From assembly GCF_000025325.1 (NCBI RefSeq), contig NC_013747.1:62001-126000 (forward strand): 64,000 nucleotides of DNA, written 5' to 3'. A program made the translations under genes and the position numbers. This DNA comes from Haloterrigena turkmenica DSM 5511. GTDB lineage: Archaea > Halobacteriota > Halobacteria > Halobacteriales > Natrialbaceae. A model generated the notes under the pieces. That model was given only the letters and a program-made list of their open reading frames with translations, searched no databases and was not told the DNA's origin. Shown one piece after another: positions 9,092 through 18,136 of this stretch (within the stretch, counting starts at the first letter, position 1; each line of letters begins with the position of its first letter).

Positions 9092-9771
9092 CGCGTCTCC
9101 GACGCCGGAGACGCGACGGTCGCGATTCGTCTATCAGTCTCGAGCGCTGATAGCGACGGCACGTCGCTGTGACGGAGCGGTCATCGGACGCTCCGCTCCG
9201 ACCGCACTGCGTCGATCCCGTTTTGACCGGAGCGCGACTGCTTCGGGAGCGTCTCGATAGCCGATCCGGGATGAGTATCTCGAGAGCGAACCGAGACCAC
9301 CAGTCGAGAGCGGCGGCCGGCCGTCGATCGGCGCTGTACGCTCGACGAGAGCTTTTCAGTCACCGTTCGTCCACTGGATCCCTCGCCGTTCGCCGGCGGG
9401 TACTCGCTGGAGCGTCGACGTCCACACTGAGAGACGAGTCAATGAGAAAGAATGAGAGCGCTGTCGAAATGAGGTGGTAATACAGTCTTATACTCGGCAT
9501 CGTGCGTGAGGACGAGAGCGAGCGGTCGTGGTAACGCAACTGGTTGCGCCGGCACAGGGCCGGCGGCCTCGCTGCCGTGAGCAGACGGACGGGAGCGAAT
9601 CGGGTTCGGAGGTCCGAGCGACGGCGCGAGCGAGAAGAGTGAGCGAGAACCGCGACGATGCACCGGGAGACCGGAAGGCCAGCGAGCGCTCCCGGCCGGA
9701 GCGGGACACGCGAGTCTCAGTGGGATCAACTGACGCGTAGAACCAGTCGGGCGGCGTAGGCCTAACGGTCG
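9092..9771. other. Non-coding stretch of about 0.7 kb between convergent genes
   Basis: No gene I can support. Open frames here are Arg/Ser-rich and overlap each other on both strands. I see no repeats or RNA gene. Confidence 0.55.
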
Positions 9772-10305
9772 TCAGCTCGTCAAGCCAAGGGGCAACTCGA
9801 GGTCGGGTCGCCGCGAGACGTGCTGGACCACTGCGAGGGCGAGAACGAGCAAGCAAAGCGTCAGTGCGACGACCGGCGCGGCGGCCGCCGTCAGGGGACC
9901 GATCGAGAGCCACGAGATCACGAGTCCGAGGACGCCTAGCGCCGTTACCGTCACGTACGGCCGGTGCCACTCCCGCTGATCCTCGAGTCGGTGATCGAGG
10001 TAGGGGTCGAAGACGTCCTCGTGGGGGAGGAGATCGATGGTGTGATCGTCGGGGTCCCAGTCGACGATTCCGTGTTCTTCGAGCATCGGCAGGTGAGTCT
10101 GGTAGAGGGAGATGTACACCCGCCGACGCTGCGTGCGCGTTACTTCGTCCGGGTCGACGTCGTTTTCCCAGGCAGCGACCTGTTCGACGAGCGGAGCGAG
10201 ATCGCAGGCGCCGCCCTGCCGCTTGAGATACTGGACGGTCCGTCGCCGACGAGCGTTGCTGAAGACGTCGAACAGTTCGGCCTGTGTCAGTTCGTGTTCA
10301 GACAT
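9772..10305 (-). CDS. DUF7344-type winged-helix membrane protein (paralogue)
   Basis: The 177-residue protein has the same order as the product at 5369-5872. The winged helix starts LTQAELFDVFSNARRRRTVQ and continues RRRVYISLYQTHLPMLEEHG with IVDWDPDDHTIDL, then two membrane helices follow at about 118-138 and 140-162. The shared VYISLYQTHLP(M/Q)L(E/Q)E core marks both as DUF7344 proteins. They are not close copies, so this is an old paralogy. It is divergent from the Wlb-type operon and shares its upstream region, so it could regulate that operon; this is inference from position only. Confidence 0.85.
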   Translation of the reverse strand: MSEHELTQAELFDVFSNARRRRTVQYLKRQGGACDLAPLVEQVAAWENDVDPDEVTRTQRRRVYISLYQTHLPMLEEHGIVDWDPDDHTIDLLPHEDVFDPYLDHRLEDQREWHRPYVTVTALGVLGLVISWLSIGPLTAAAAPVVALTLCLLVLALAVVQHVSRRPDLELPLGLTS

Positions 10306-10726
10306 AGGCGTCCTCGCGTTCCCAAACCGGTTTCCGAATCCGGTTTCCGGGGCTATTCGGATACCTCACGTCACCGAATGGGACGGATTGGCACTTTACT
10401 ATCACTCGGCTACCCGTGCGAAAGGGATTTATACCAGCTTCCGGCTGTGACTGACATCTAAGCCGACATTTCTCCGCGAACTACCGTCCGGATCGACTGA
10501 GCACGGGCGGAGCCACCTCTATCGAGGTGATTTCGCCACGTCGACCACCATCTCGTGTATAGTTCGTGACTACGGCGGCCTCAGGGCAGGGATAACAAAG
10601 CCGTGCTACCGGCTGTATCAGCACGATTGCCCACGCGGGTATCGAGTACTCAACGATGTATCATCCAACACGACAGTTCCGTACTCACGGCACGGTCTCG
10701 AGGAACGGTTCCGGAGGTGAGACGCC
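10306..10726. promoter_or_regulatory. Divergent promoter region between the DUF7344 gene and the sugar operon
   Basis: The 420-base gap contains a tight direct repeat (CCGGTTTCCG at 10330-10339 and again at 10346-10355). A TATA-like GGATTTATACC lies at about 10426-10436. Neither is close enough to the operon start at 10727 to name a promoter firmly. No gene is visible. Confidence 0.4.
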
Positions 10727-11305
10727 GTGAGCGGGTTCGTCCACGGGGAGGATTGCACGGTCGACGACGACGCGACGGTCGGACACGGCGAGTTCGACGA
10801 GCCGACGCGAGTCGGCGACGGCGCGACGATCAGGGCCGGCTCGATCGTCTACGGCGACGTGACGATCGGCGACGAGTTCACGACCGGTCACGACGTCCTG
10901 GTCCGGGAAGGGACGACGATGGGCGACGACGTCCTCGTCGGCACCAAGACGGTCATCGACGGTCAGACGACGATCGGCTCCCACGTCAGCCTCCAGACGA
11001 ACGTCTACATTCCGACCGAGACGACGATCGGGGATAACGTCTTCATCGGGCCGAGCGCGGCCCTGACGAACGACGAGTACCCGATCAGGACGGACAACGG
11101 CCTCGAGGGGCCGACGATCGAGGACGGCGCATCGATCGGGGCGAACGCGACGCTGTTGCCCGGCGTCACTATCGGCGAAAACGCCTTCGTCGCCGCCGGG
11201 GCGGTCGTCACCGAGGACGTCCCGCCGGACACGCTCGCCGTCGGCACGCCGGCGACGGTTCAGGCGTTGCCCGAACCGCTCGAGGGAGCAAACCAGATCG
11301 CATGA
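10727..11305 (+). CDS. Left-handed beta-helix N-acetyltransferase (WlbB-like)
   Basis: The 192-residue protein is built of hexapeptide repeats (for example VGDGATIRAGSIVYGDVTIG and IEDGASIGANATLLPGVTIG) and ends with VAAGAVVTEDVPPDTLAVG, the typical end of sugar O- or N-acetyltransferases. It is first in a five-gene operon with an aminotransferase, so it probably acetylates the amino group that enzyme installs, as WlbB does in making UDP-2,3-diacetamido sugar acids. The start is GTG at 10727, preceded by GGAGGTGA at 714-721 of that kilobase, a strong ribosome-binding site. Its stop overlaps the next start as ATGA. Confidence 0.88.
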   Translation: MSGFVHGEDCTVDDDATVGHGEFDEPTRVGDGATIRAGSIVYGDVTIGDEFTTGHDVLVREGTTMGDDVLVGTKTVIDGQTTIGSHVSLQTNVYIPTETTIGDNVFIGPSAALTNDEYPIRTDNGLEGPTIEDGASIGANATLLPGVTIGENAFVAAGAVVTEDVPPDTLAVGTPATVQALPEPLEGANQIA

Positions 11306-12564
11306 CTGACCCGAACACCGATCCCGACAGCGAAGGGGAGTCCAGAACCGACGCCGATACCGGGCCGGTCACCGAGGCCGACGGTGGCGTCGCCGAGGCC
11401 GAGACCGAGAGCGACGCGTCGGCGCCGGAGCCGAGCGACGAGGGCGCCGAGACCAGCGACTCCGTCTCGATCGCGAACCCGACGCTCAGCGACGACGCCG
11501 TCGAGCGAGTCGAATCGATCCTCGAGAGCGGCATGCTCGCCGACGGGCCGGAAGTCAGAGCCTTCGAGGACGAGTACGCCGCCTACTGCGGCACCGACCG
11601 GGCCGTCGGGACCTCCAACGGGACGACCGCCCTGCACGCGGCCCTCGAGGCGCTTGGCCTCGAGGAGGGCGACGCGGTGCTCACGTCGCCGTTTTCCTTC
11701 GTCGCGAGCGCGAACGCGATCAGACTCGCCGGCGGCAAGCCGGTCTTCGCCGACATCGATCCGGAGACGTACACGCTCGATCCGGACGCCGTCGAAGGGG
11801 TCCTCGAGGAGCGCGACGACGTCGTCGGCCTGCTTCCGGTCCACCTCTACGGGCTTGCGGCCGACATGAAGCGGCTCCGCGAGATCGCCGACGAGCGCGA
11901 CCTGTTCGTGCTCGAGGACGCCTGCCAGGCCCACGGCGCGGCGATCGACCGCGAGCGAGTCGGTTCGTTCGGCGACGCAGCCTGCTTCTCGTTCTACCCG
12001 ACGAAGAACATGACGACCGGCGAGGGCGGGATTATCACGACCGATCGCGACGACCTCGCCGATCGAGCCGCGAGCTTCGTCAACCACGGCCGGGACGTCG
12101 GCGAGGGCGGCAGCTACGAACACGTCGACCTCGGCCACAACTACCGCATGACGAGCCTCGCCGCCGCCATCGGCCGCGAGCAACTCGAGCGGCTGCCCGA
12201 GTTCAACCGGGCGCGTCGGGAAAACGCCGCGTACTACGACGAGCGGCTGGCCGAGCTGCCGGTCGAGACGCCGACGGAACCCGAGGGCTACCGACACGTC
12301 TACCACCAGTACACGATCCGGACCGACGAGCGCGACGAGCTGGCGGCGACGCTCGACGAGCGAGGCGTCGACACCGGGATCTACTACGGGACGCCGATCC
12401 ACCGGCAGCCGGCCTACGAGACGGTGAGTACGGCCGCGGCGACGCTCCCCGAGGCCGAGCGGGCGGCCGAGACCGTGCTCTCGCTGCCGGTGCATCCGAC
12501 CCTCTCGGAGCGCGATCGACGAACCGTCGTCGAAGCAGTAACCGACCACTTCCACTCCCAATGA
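11302..12564 (+). CDS. DegT/DnrJ/EryC1-family PLP sugar aminotransferase (WlbC-like)
   Basis: The 420-residue protein begins with about 53 low-complexity acidic residues, an unusual extension. The aminotransferase fold then starts SVSIANPTLSDDAVERVES. GTSNGTTALHAAL (102-115) contacts the PLP phosphate, and EDACQAHGA (205-213) carries the Asp that pairs with the pyridine nitrogen. SFYPTKNMTTGEGG places the Schiff-base lysine at 235. Family role: transfer of an amino group from glutamate to a 3-keto nucleotide sugar. It overlaps both neighbours by 4 bases. The fit with the adjacent oxidoreductase and acetyltransferase supports a Wlb-type pathway; the exact sugar is inference. Confidence 0.92.
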   Translation: MTDPNTDPDSEGESRTDADTGPVTEADGGVAEAETESDASAPEPSDEGAETSDSVSIANPTLSDDAVERVESILESGMLADGPEVRAFEDEYAAYCGTDRAVGTSNGTTALHAALEALGLEEGDAVLTSPFSFVASANAIRLAGGKPVFADIDPETYTLDPDAVEGVLEERDDVVGLLPVHLYGLAADMKRLREIADERDLFVLEDACQAHGAAIDRERVGSFGDAACFSFYPTKNMTTGEGGIITTDRDDLADRAASFVNHGRDVGEGGSYEHVDLGHNYRMTSLAAAIGREQLERLPEFNRARRENAAYYDERLAELPVETPTEPEGYRHVYHQYTIRTDERDELAATLDERGVDTGIYYGTPIHRQPAYETVSTAAATLPEAERAAETVLSLPVHPTLSERDRRTVVEAVTDHFHSQ

Positions 12565-13544
12565 ACGGAACACCTTCACAACCGATTCGGGCCGGCGTCA
12601 TCGGCGTCGGCTCCATGGGCGAGAACCACGCGCGCGTGTACAGTGAACTACAAAACGTCGACCTCGCCTGCGTCACCGACCACGACGAGGAGCTCGCGCA
12701 GCGAGTCGCCGACGCGTACGCCACCGACGCCGTCGCGTTCGAGACCGCACTCGAGCGCTGTGACGTCGTCACCGTCGCCGTCCCGACGCGGGCCCACTAC
12801 GACGTCGTCTCGGAGTGTCTGAACGCCGGCGTCCACGTTCTGGTCGAAAAACCGATCGCCGAAACGACCGAAGAGGGCCGCGCGCTGGCCGAACTGGCCG
12901 AGGAACGAGGCCTCGTCCTTCAGGTCGGCCACATCGAGCGGTTCAACCCGGCCGTCCAAACGGTGACGGACCTAGTCGAGGACCTCGACGTCATCAGCGT
13001 TGAGGCCGACCGGCTCGGTCCGCCGCTCGATCGGACCGCGCTGGGCAACGTCGTCTTCGACCTGATGGTTCACGATCTCGATATCGTCGCCGCGCTGCTC
13101 GACGACCGGCCCGACTCAGTGACCGCGACGGGAACCGAGGGCGGGCAGTACGCGACGGCGACGCTGGAGTTCGACGACGTCGTCGCCTCGCTGACGGCCA
13201 GTCGCGTCACGCAGAAGAAAGTCCGGACGCTGACCGTCACCGCTCGCGAGTGTCTCGTCGAGGTCGACTATCTGGAGCAGTCGGTGCTGATCCACCGCGA
13301 CTCCTATCCGGAGTACCTCACCGACGACGGAAAGCGTCGGTACCGCCACGAGAGCGTCGTCGAACGTCCCCGCGTCGACAACGGCGAGCCGCTTCGCCAC
13401 GAACTCGAGGCGTTCGTCGAGGCCGCCCGGAACGGATCCGAACCGGTCGTCACCGCCGAAGACGGCATCCGGGCCCTCGAGATAGTCCAGTCGATCGACT
13501 CGCTGGTTACCGAAGAGACCGAGAAACGGGAGGTGGAGGCCTGA
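12561..13544 (+). CDS. Gfo/Idh/MocA-family sugar oxidoreductase (WlbA-like)
   Basis: The 327-residue protein has the N-terminal NAD(P) motif GVIGVGSMGENHARVY (12-27) and the EKPIAET signature with Lys97. A C-terminal alpha/beta domain follows with a conserved HDLD (NVVFDLMVHDLDIV), as in the WlbA/Gfo group. In the Wlb pathway this enzyme oxidises C3 of UDP-GlcNAc uronic acid to give the keto substrate of the aminotransferase. ATGA overlap with the aminotransferase and a one-base stop/start overlap with the following dehydrogenase support translational coupling. Confidence 0.92.
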   Translation: MNGTPSQPIRAGVIGVGSMGENHARVYSELQNVDLACVTDHDEELAQRVADAYATDAVAFETALERCDVVTVAVPTRAHYDVVSECLNAGVHVLVEKPIAETTEEGRALAELAEERGLVLQVGHIERFNPAVQTVTDLVEDLDVISVEADRLGPPLDRTALGNVVFDLMVHDLDIVAALLDDRPDSVTATGTEGGQYATATLEFDDVVASLTASRVTQKKVRTLTVTARECLVEVDYLEQSVLIHRDSYPEYLTDDGKRRYRHESVVERPRVDNGEPLRHELEAFVEAARNGSEPVVTAEDGIRALEIVQSIDSLVTEETEKREVEA

Positions 13545-15055
13545 TGGCCGGCGAGGACTCCGCTGGCGACGAGAGCGACGTTGGGCTCTACGACGCAGAT
13601 ATTGCGCCGGAACGCCAGCGCGAACTGCTCACCGACGGCGAGATTCCGGTCGCCGTCTACGGCCTCGGAAAGATGGGGCTGCCGCTGGCGGGCGTCTACG
13701 CCGAGACGACCGGGAACGTCACCGGCGTCGACATCGACCCCGACGTCGTCGACCGGATCAACGACGGCGAGAGCCACGTCATCGGCGAGCCGGGACTTGA
13801 CGACCTCGTCGCCGAGCAGGTCGACGCCGGTCAGCTCGAGGCGACGACGGACGGCCCCGAGGCGGCCGCGAACGCGCGGATCCACGTGATCATCGTGCCG
13901 ACGCTGCTGGACGACGACGACGATCCGAACCTGGCGACCGTCGAGTCGGTCGTCGACGATATCGCTGCCGGACTAGCGCCGGGCGATCTGGTCATCGCCG
14001 AGTCGACGCTGCCGCCGACGAGCTGTCGAGACGTTATCCAGCCGCATCTGGAACAGGAAAGCGGTCTCGACGGCGACGAGTTCGGACTGGCGTTCTGTCC
14101 GGAGCGGACGTCGAGCGGCCGCGCGCTGGAGGACATCCGCGGCGCGTATCCGAAGGTCGTCGGCGGGATCGATTCGGAGAGCACCCGGGCCGCCGCGGTC
14201 GTCTACGACGAACTCTCGAGCAACGAGGTGCACCCGGTCTCGGACGCGACGACCGCGGAGGCCGTCAAAGTGTTCGAGGGCGTCTACCGGGACGTCAATA
14301 TCGGGCTGGCCAACGAACTGGGTCGGCTGGCCGACGAACTCGGCATCTCGGTCCGCGAAGCGATCGGGACGGCCAACGATCTGCCGATGTGCCAGCTCCA
14401 CGATCCCGGTCCGGGCGTTGGGGGTCACTGCATCCCCTTCTACCCCCACTTCCTGCTCTCGCAGGCCGAAGAGCCGATGGATCTGACGCGGACGGCCCGC
14501 CGACTCAACGACGAGATGCCGGCCGTCACCGTCGGCCGACTCGAGCGGGAGCTCGAGGCGACCGGCGACGACCTCGCGGACGCGTCCGTGGTCGTGCTGG
14601 GAATTACCTACCGTCCCGGCGTCGAGGAGACGCGCGCGTCGCCGGCGATCGGCGTGATCGACGCGCTGCAGGAGGCCGGCGCGGACGTCGCCGGGGTCGA
14701 TCCGCTGGTCGATCCCGCCGACTACGGCGCGCGAGCGGTCGACATCGACGACCTCACAGCGGAGTCGTTCGACGCCGCGGTCGTCGTGACGCCCCACGCC
14801 GAGTTCGAATCGATTCCGTGGGCCGACCTCGAGCCGATGGTCGTCGTCGACGGCCGGGACGCGGTCGACCTCTCGGGAACGCCACACCGGAGATACACCC
14901 TCGGCGGAACGGCGGACGGACGGCCGCCGCGAGACGACGGCGGCGCGGACGCGATCGCGGCGGACGAACGCTCGCTGACCGCCGACGGCGGCACCGACGA
15001 GCGACTGACGGAAACCGGCGGCACCCTCGAGAACCCCGGGGCAGACGATGTATAA
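13544..15055 (+). CDS. Nucleotide-sugar 6-dehydrogenase (UDP-GlcNAc/ManNAc dehydrogenase family)
   Basis: Starting at ATG 13544 the protein is 503 residues. It has the NAD motif VYGLGKMGLPLAGVY (about 39-53), the central helical domain with EAVKVFEGVYRDVNIGLANE, and the catalytic Cys296 in GVGGHCIPFYPH. A C-terminal UDP-binding domain follows (VVVLGITYRPGVEETRASP). Family role: two-step NAD-dependent oxidation of C6 to a carboxylate. About 50 acidic low-complexity residues follow the normal end of the fold. In this operon it would make the uronic acid that the WlbA-like enzyme uses. It overlaps the glycosyltransferase gene by 8 bases. Confidence 0.92.
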   Translation: MAGEDSAGDESDVGLYDADIAPERQRELLTDGEIPVAVYGLGKMGLPLAGVYAETTGNVTGVDIDPDVVDRINDGESHVIGEPGLDDLVAEQVDAGQLEATTDGPEAAANARIHVIIVPTLLDDDDDPNLATVESVVDDIAAGLAPGDLVIAESTLPPTSCRDVIQPHLEQESGLDGDEFGLAFCPERTSSGRALEDIRGAYPKVVGGIDSESTRAAAVVYDELSSNEVHPVSDATTAEAVKVFEGVYRDVNIGLANELGRLADELGISVREAIGTANDLPMCQLHDPGPGVGGHCIPFYPHFLLSQAEEPMDLTRTARRLNDEMPAVTVGRLERELEATGDDLADASVVVLGITYRPGVEETRASPAIGVIDALQEAGADVAGVDPLVDPADYGARAVDIDDLTAESFDAAVVVTPHAEFESIPWADLEPMVVVDGRDAVDLSGTPHRRYTLGGTADGRPPRDDGGADAIAADERSLTADGGTDERLTETGGTLENPGADDV

Positions 15056-16106
15056 GGGCAAACGAATCGGCGTCGTCGTCACGGCCTACGACGAGGAGTC
15101 GTTCGTCGGGACCGTCATCGAGACGGTTCCGGACTTCGTCGACCGGATCTACGCCATCGACGACGCCTCGCCGGACGGCAGTTGGCAGGAGATCCAGCAC
15201 GTCGCCGCGCGGATCAACGAGGACGCCGAGCCCGAGCCGGCGCTCGCGCTGGCCGACGGCGGCGACTCCCGGCGAGTCGTACCGATCCGCCACGAGGAGA
15301 ACCGCGGCTACGGCGCGGCGGTCAAGACGGGGTACAAACACGCCGCCGAGGACGAGATGGACGTCGTCGCCGTGATGAACGGGGACGGCCAGATGGATCC
15401 CGCGATCCTCGATCGGATCATCGATCCGATCGTCGAGGGCGAGGCCGACTACGCGAAGGGGAACCGGCTGCTCCATCCCGAGGACCGCGAGGGGATGTCG
15501 ACGTTTCGGTTCTTCGGCAACGCCCTGCTCACCGGCCTCTCGAAGTTCGCCTCGGGCTACTGGACCGTCGGCGATCCGCAGAACGGCTACACCGCCATCT
15601 CGCGGGAGACGATCGAACGGCTCGACCTCGAGGAGATCACCGATCGGTACGGCTTTCTCAACCACCTGCTGACGCACCTGAACGTCAACGAGTGTCGTGT
15701 CGCGGACGTCTCGATGTCGGCCGTCTACGGCGAGGAAAACAGCAGCATCCGCTACGTCCCGTTCGTGCGGTTCGTCTCGCTGCTGTTGCTCCGGAGTTTC
15801 GTCTGGCGGCTGAAGACCCGCTACGTGGTCGAGAAGTTCCATCCCGCCGTCGTCCTCTACAGCGCCGGTGCCACCGGACTCCTCGGCGGCAGCGCCGGAT
15901 TCGGCAACTCGCTCGTGCGAACCCTCCGCGGAAAGGACGGGTACTCCGGGGCGATCAGCTCGTTCGTGGCCTTCCTGGTCGGCCTGATCGCGCTCGGGTT
16001 CGCGATCTACCTCGACTTCGACGAAAACGAATCACTCGAGACGACCAGATACGAGTACAGCGGCACGAGAACCGAGGTCGAGACGCCCGATCAGTCGATC
16101 GAGTAA
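15048..16106 (+). CDS. Family 2 glycosyltransferase with C-terminal membrane segments
   Basis: The 352-residue protein opens with a GT-A fold (GKRIGVVVTAYDEESFVGTV, YAIDDASPDGSW, MNGDGQMDP). The middle resembles dolichyl-phosphate hexose synthases (NRLLHPEDREGMSTFRFFGN, DPQNGYTAISRETIERL). Hydrophobic segments near residues 225-240, 265-285 and 305-325 should anchor it to the cytoplasmic membrane face. As last gene of the sugar operon it probably transfers the finished sugar to a polyprenyl carrier or lipid-linked glycan, as Agl enzymes do in archaeal N-glycosylation. Donor and acceptor are not readable. Confidence 0.9.
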   Translation: MYKGKRIGVVVTAYDEESFVGTVIETVPDFVDRIYAIDDASPDGSWQEIQHVAARINEDAEPEPALALADGGDSRRVVPIRHEENRGYGAAVKTGYKHAAEDEMDVVAVMNGDGQMDPAILDRIIDPIVEGEADYAKGNRLLHPEDREGMSTFRFFGNALLTGLSKFASGYWTVGDPQNGYTAISRETIERLDLEEITDRYGFLNHLLTHLNVNECRVADVSMSAVYGEENSSIRYVPFVRFVSLLLLRSFVWRLKTRYVVEKFHPAVVLYSAGATGLLGGSAGFGNSLVRTLRGKDGYSGAISSFVAFLVGLIALGFAIYLDFDENESLETTRYEYSGTRTEVETPDQSIE

Positions 16107-16297
16107 CGAACGATATCGTCGTCCTCGCACGCCGGACATCTGACCGTGTCCGCCGAGACGGTCGTTCCGCAGGTGCGACACTCGTAGATGACCGTCGGCG
16201 ACGGGTCGCTCTCGCCGCTTTGCTGTGTCGTCGCGGGTGACTCGGTGGTGGGCTCCGATCCGGTAAAGAGACCGGAGAGCAGGCGAGAGAGTGACAT
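16091..16297 (-). CDS. Small zinc-ribbon protein
   Basis: The 68-residue protein has a variable Ser/Thr-rich N-terminus and a C-terminal zinc ribbon: YECRTCGTTV, then VRCPACEDDDIVRY, a C-x2-C plus C-x2-C layout. Haloarchaea encode many such stand-alone ribbons of unknown role. It is convergent with the glycosyltransferase gene and its 3' end overlaps that gene by 16 bases. Composition and cysteine spacing argue for a real gene. No partner is evident. Confidence 0.75.
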   Translation of the reverse strand: MSLSRLLSGLFTGSEPTTESPATTQQSGESDPSPTVIYECRTCGTTVSADTVRCPACEDDDIVRYSID

Positions 16298-16489
16298 AGA
16301 ACTCAGTTACCAGTGCTTCTTTCGATTCGGGCATAAGTGTTTCGCGATCGGCTGTCTAGTCAAGCACCACGACCATCACTCATAGATGAAAATAGCGATT
16401 GAAACGGGAATAGAAGCGCATATTTCACCAAATCCAATCGTTAGTTAGGTGGGAAAGTTTATGCATGTCTACTCTACTTCATCCGGTAT

Positions 16490-16915
16490 ATGGAACGGAA
16501 GTCTGCGACCCGCGACGCACAGTCCACCGGCGACGATCGATCGGTCGCGGTCGATCCGGCCGATCAACCGCCCGCAGCGGCAACGGCCGAACCGACGACA
16601 GCGACGATCGCCGCGACCGCTCGAGATGCCGACTCGTCGGCGAACGCGCTGACGATCATCGGGCACGGCACCCCCTCGAGTTTCGAAATTACGGTCGACG
16701 GGACGATCGAACTGGTCGACGACGACAGCGAGTCGGCGACCGTCCTCTCGGGATCGACCCTCGAGGGGACGATCGAATCCGGGACGCTCCGGTTCCGGTT
16801 TACCGGCGACCTCGTGGACGTGACGCTCGTCGACCGTCGGATCACGGGCCTGTCCCCGACCGCCGTCCCGAACGTCCACGTGGACTACGCCGCCCCCGAG
16901 GAGTCACGGTCGTAG
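16490..16915 (+). CDS. Hypothetical beta-rich protein
   Basis: The 141-residue protein has a disordered Ala/Thr/Asp-rich first third, then a repeating beta pattern (ALTIIGHGTPSSFEITVDG, IELVDDDSESATVLSGSTLE, LRFRFTGDLVDVTLVDRR). I recognise similar regularity in haloarchaeal surface and extracellular proteins, but there is no signal peptide, so it is probably cytoplasmic or mis-started. No family assignment. The acidic composition is typical of real haloarchaeal genes. Confidence 0.6.
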   Translation: MERKSATRDAQSTGDDRSVAVDPADQPPAAATAEPTTATIAATARDADSSANALTIIGHGTPSSFEITVDGTIELVDDDSESATVLSGSTLEGTIESGTLRFRFTGDLVDVTLVDRRITGLSPTAVPNVHVDYAAPEESRS

Positions 16916-17013
16916 CTCGCCCGGTCTCGAGCGTGACAGTGCGATGCAACAGTATCTTGTAGCCCGACTGCGTTTTTCCGGCCAACGCGATCGTATTCAC
17001 GGGGAGAACCAGC

Positions 17014-17394
17014 ATGACCGAACCGAACGCGAACGACGGTGATGAGGAACCGGGCGCAACCACCCCGAACGCGGACGACGGTGACGGGGTACCTGACGCG
17101 AACACCCCGGACGCAGACGAGGGCGACGAGGAGCCGGACGTCGCCGCCGACTGGATGGACCCCGTCGACGACAGAATCCTCGAGTTGATGCGAGAGAGCT
17201 ACATTTTCGATCCCGACCACATCGAAACGGAAGGCGTCTGCCGCGCGCCCCACGCCGCATACCGCTGTCGAGAGCTTAGCAAGCGCGGCCTGCTGGTGAA
17301 ACAGGCCATCGGAATGTACGACATCACGGAGTTGGGAGAGCGATACCTCGAGGGTGAGGTCGATCCGAGCGATCTCGAGCCCGAGGACGAGTGA
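17014..17394 (+). CDS. PhiH1-repressor-like winged-helix protein with acidic repeat N-terminus
   Basis: The 126-residue protein ends in a winged helix: ADWMDPVDDRILELMRESY, APHAAYRCRELSKRGLLVKQ and IGMYDITELGERYLEGEV. This is the pattern of the haloarchaeal phiH1-repressor-like family (ADWM..DDRILE, Y...RC..L...GLL, Y.ITE.G..YL.GE). The first 45 residues are three imperfect 14-residue acidic repeats (N-A-D-D-G-D-E-E-P-x-A-x-T-P type) encoded by a 42-bp tandem repeat. The family has chromosomal members as well as phage ones, so this alone is not evidence of a provirus. Confidence 0.8.
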   Translation: MTEPNANDGDEEPGATTPNADDGDGVPDANTPDADEGDEEPDVAADWMDPVDDRILELMRESYIFDPDHIETEGVCRAPHAAYRCRELSKRGLLVKQAIGMYDITELGERYLEGEVDPSDLEPEDE

Positions 17395-17456
17395 CGCGCG
17401 GCTGACGGGTGGCGCGAGGGCGCGGTGACGCACGGACGCCCTCGCAGAAGCCGGAG

Positions 17457-17807
17457 CTACGCCGCGTCGACGGCCTCGGGAACGTCATCCTCGAGCATCG
17501 CGACGACGTCGTCGGCGCCGACGAACCCCTCGGCGCGGCGATCGATCTCCTCGCCGTCGGAAAACAGGATCAGCGTCGGCACCGAGCGGATCTCGAATCG
17601 CTCGACGAGTCCGATATCGTCTCCAGGGTTGATCAACGCGACCGGTATCCCGGTCGCACGGGCGACGTTGCCCAGAACCGGTTCCATCGCCTGGCACAGC
17701 GAACAGCCGCTGGTGTAGAACTCGACGAGGGCAACGTCGTGGCGCTCGAGGAAGGCGTCGAGGTCGTCGCCGGTCTCGAGGTGCGTCGGTTTGGTCGGGT
17801 CGTCCAT
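17457..17807 (-). CDS. Thioredoxin-family protein
   Basis: From ATG at 17807 the product is 116 residues. It has a single thioredoxin fold: DVALVEFYTSGCSLCQAMEP with the active-site pair C35-S-L-C38, then INPGDDIGLVERFEIRSVPT with the cis-proline before VPTLILF. CSLC differs from the usual CGPC, suggesting a different redox potential. Upstream in-frame extension is Arg/Ser-rich and unlikely. It has no signal peptide, so it acts in the cytoplasm as a disulfide reductant or oxidant. Confidence 0.92.
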   Translation of the reverse strand: MDDPTKPTHLETGDDLDAFLERHDVALVEFYTSGCSLCQAMEPVLGNVARATGIPVALINPGDDIGLVERFEIRSVPTLILFSDGEEIDRRAEGFVGADDVVAMLEDDVPEAVDAA

Positions 17808-18136
17808 ACCGGTCCTATCGGCTTCGCGCTGAAATCGGTGACGTCGGCGAACGACGGGACGCGTCAGCGGAGAGATCCGACGCGATGAACGGACTCGCCG
17901 CCGATCTACTCGGATGAATTCGTTTGAAGCGTTCCGGGAGCGCGGCCTCGAGGCGACCGCGCCGACGGATGTCGTCGGTCCTCGTAGCCGCTCCGCAGCC
18001 GCCGCCGACGCGGCGGTTTTCGAACCGAGAGGATCGCACCGTTTCGCACGAAATCGTCCGTATACAGATGACGACTCGCGTGGACGATTCGAACCGTAAC
18101 CGATGGCTTTACGCGCCGGCTTCGTCGGATCAGTCG

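Noticed and set aside
9488-9970. 160-codon minus-strand frame between convergent genes
   Set aside because: Basic, overlaps the DUF7344 gene in another frame and lacks any domain.
17014-17394. PhiH1-repressor-like gene as evidence for a provirus
   Set aside because: No integrase, capsid or terminase genes nearby, and this family has many chromosomal members.
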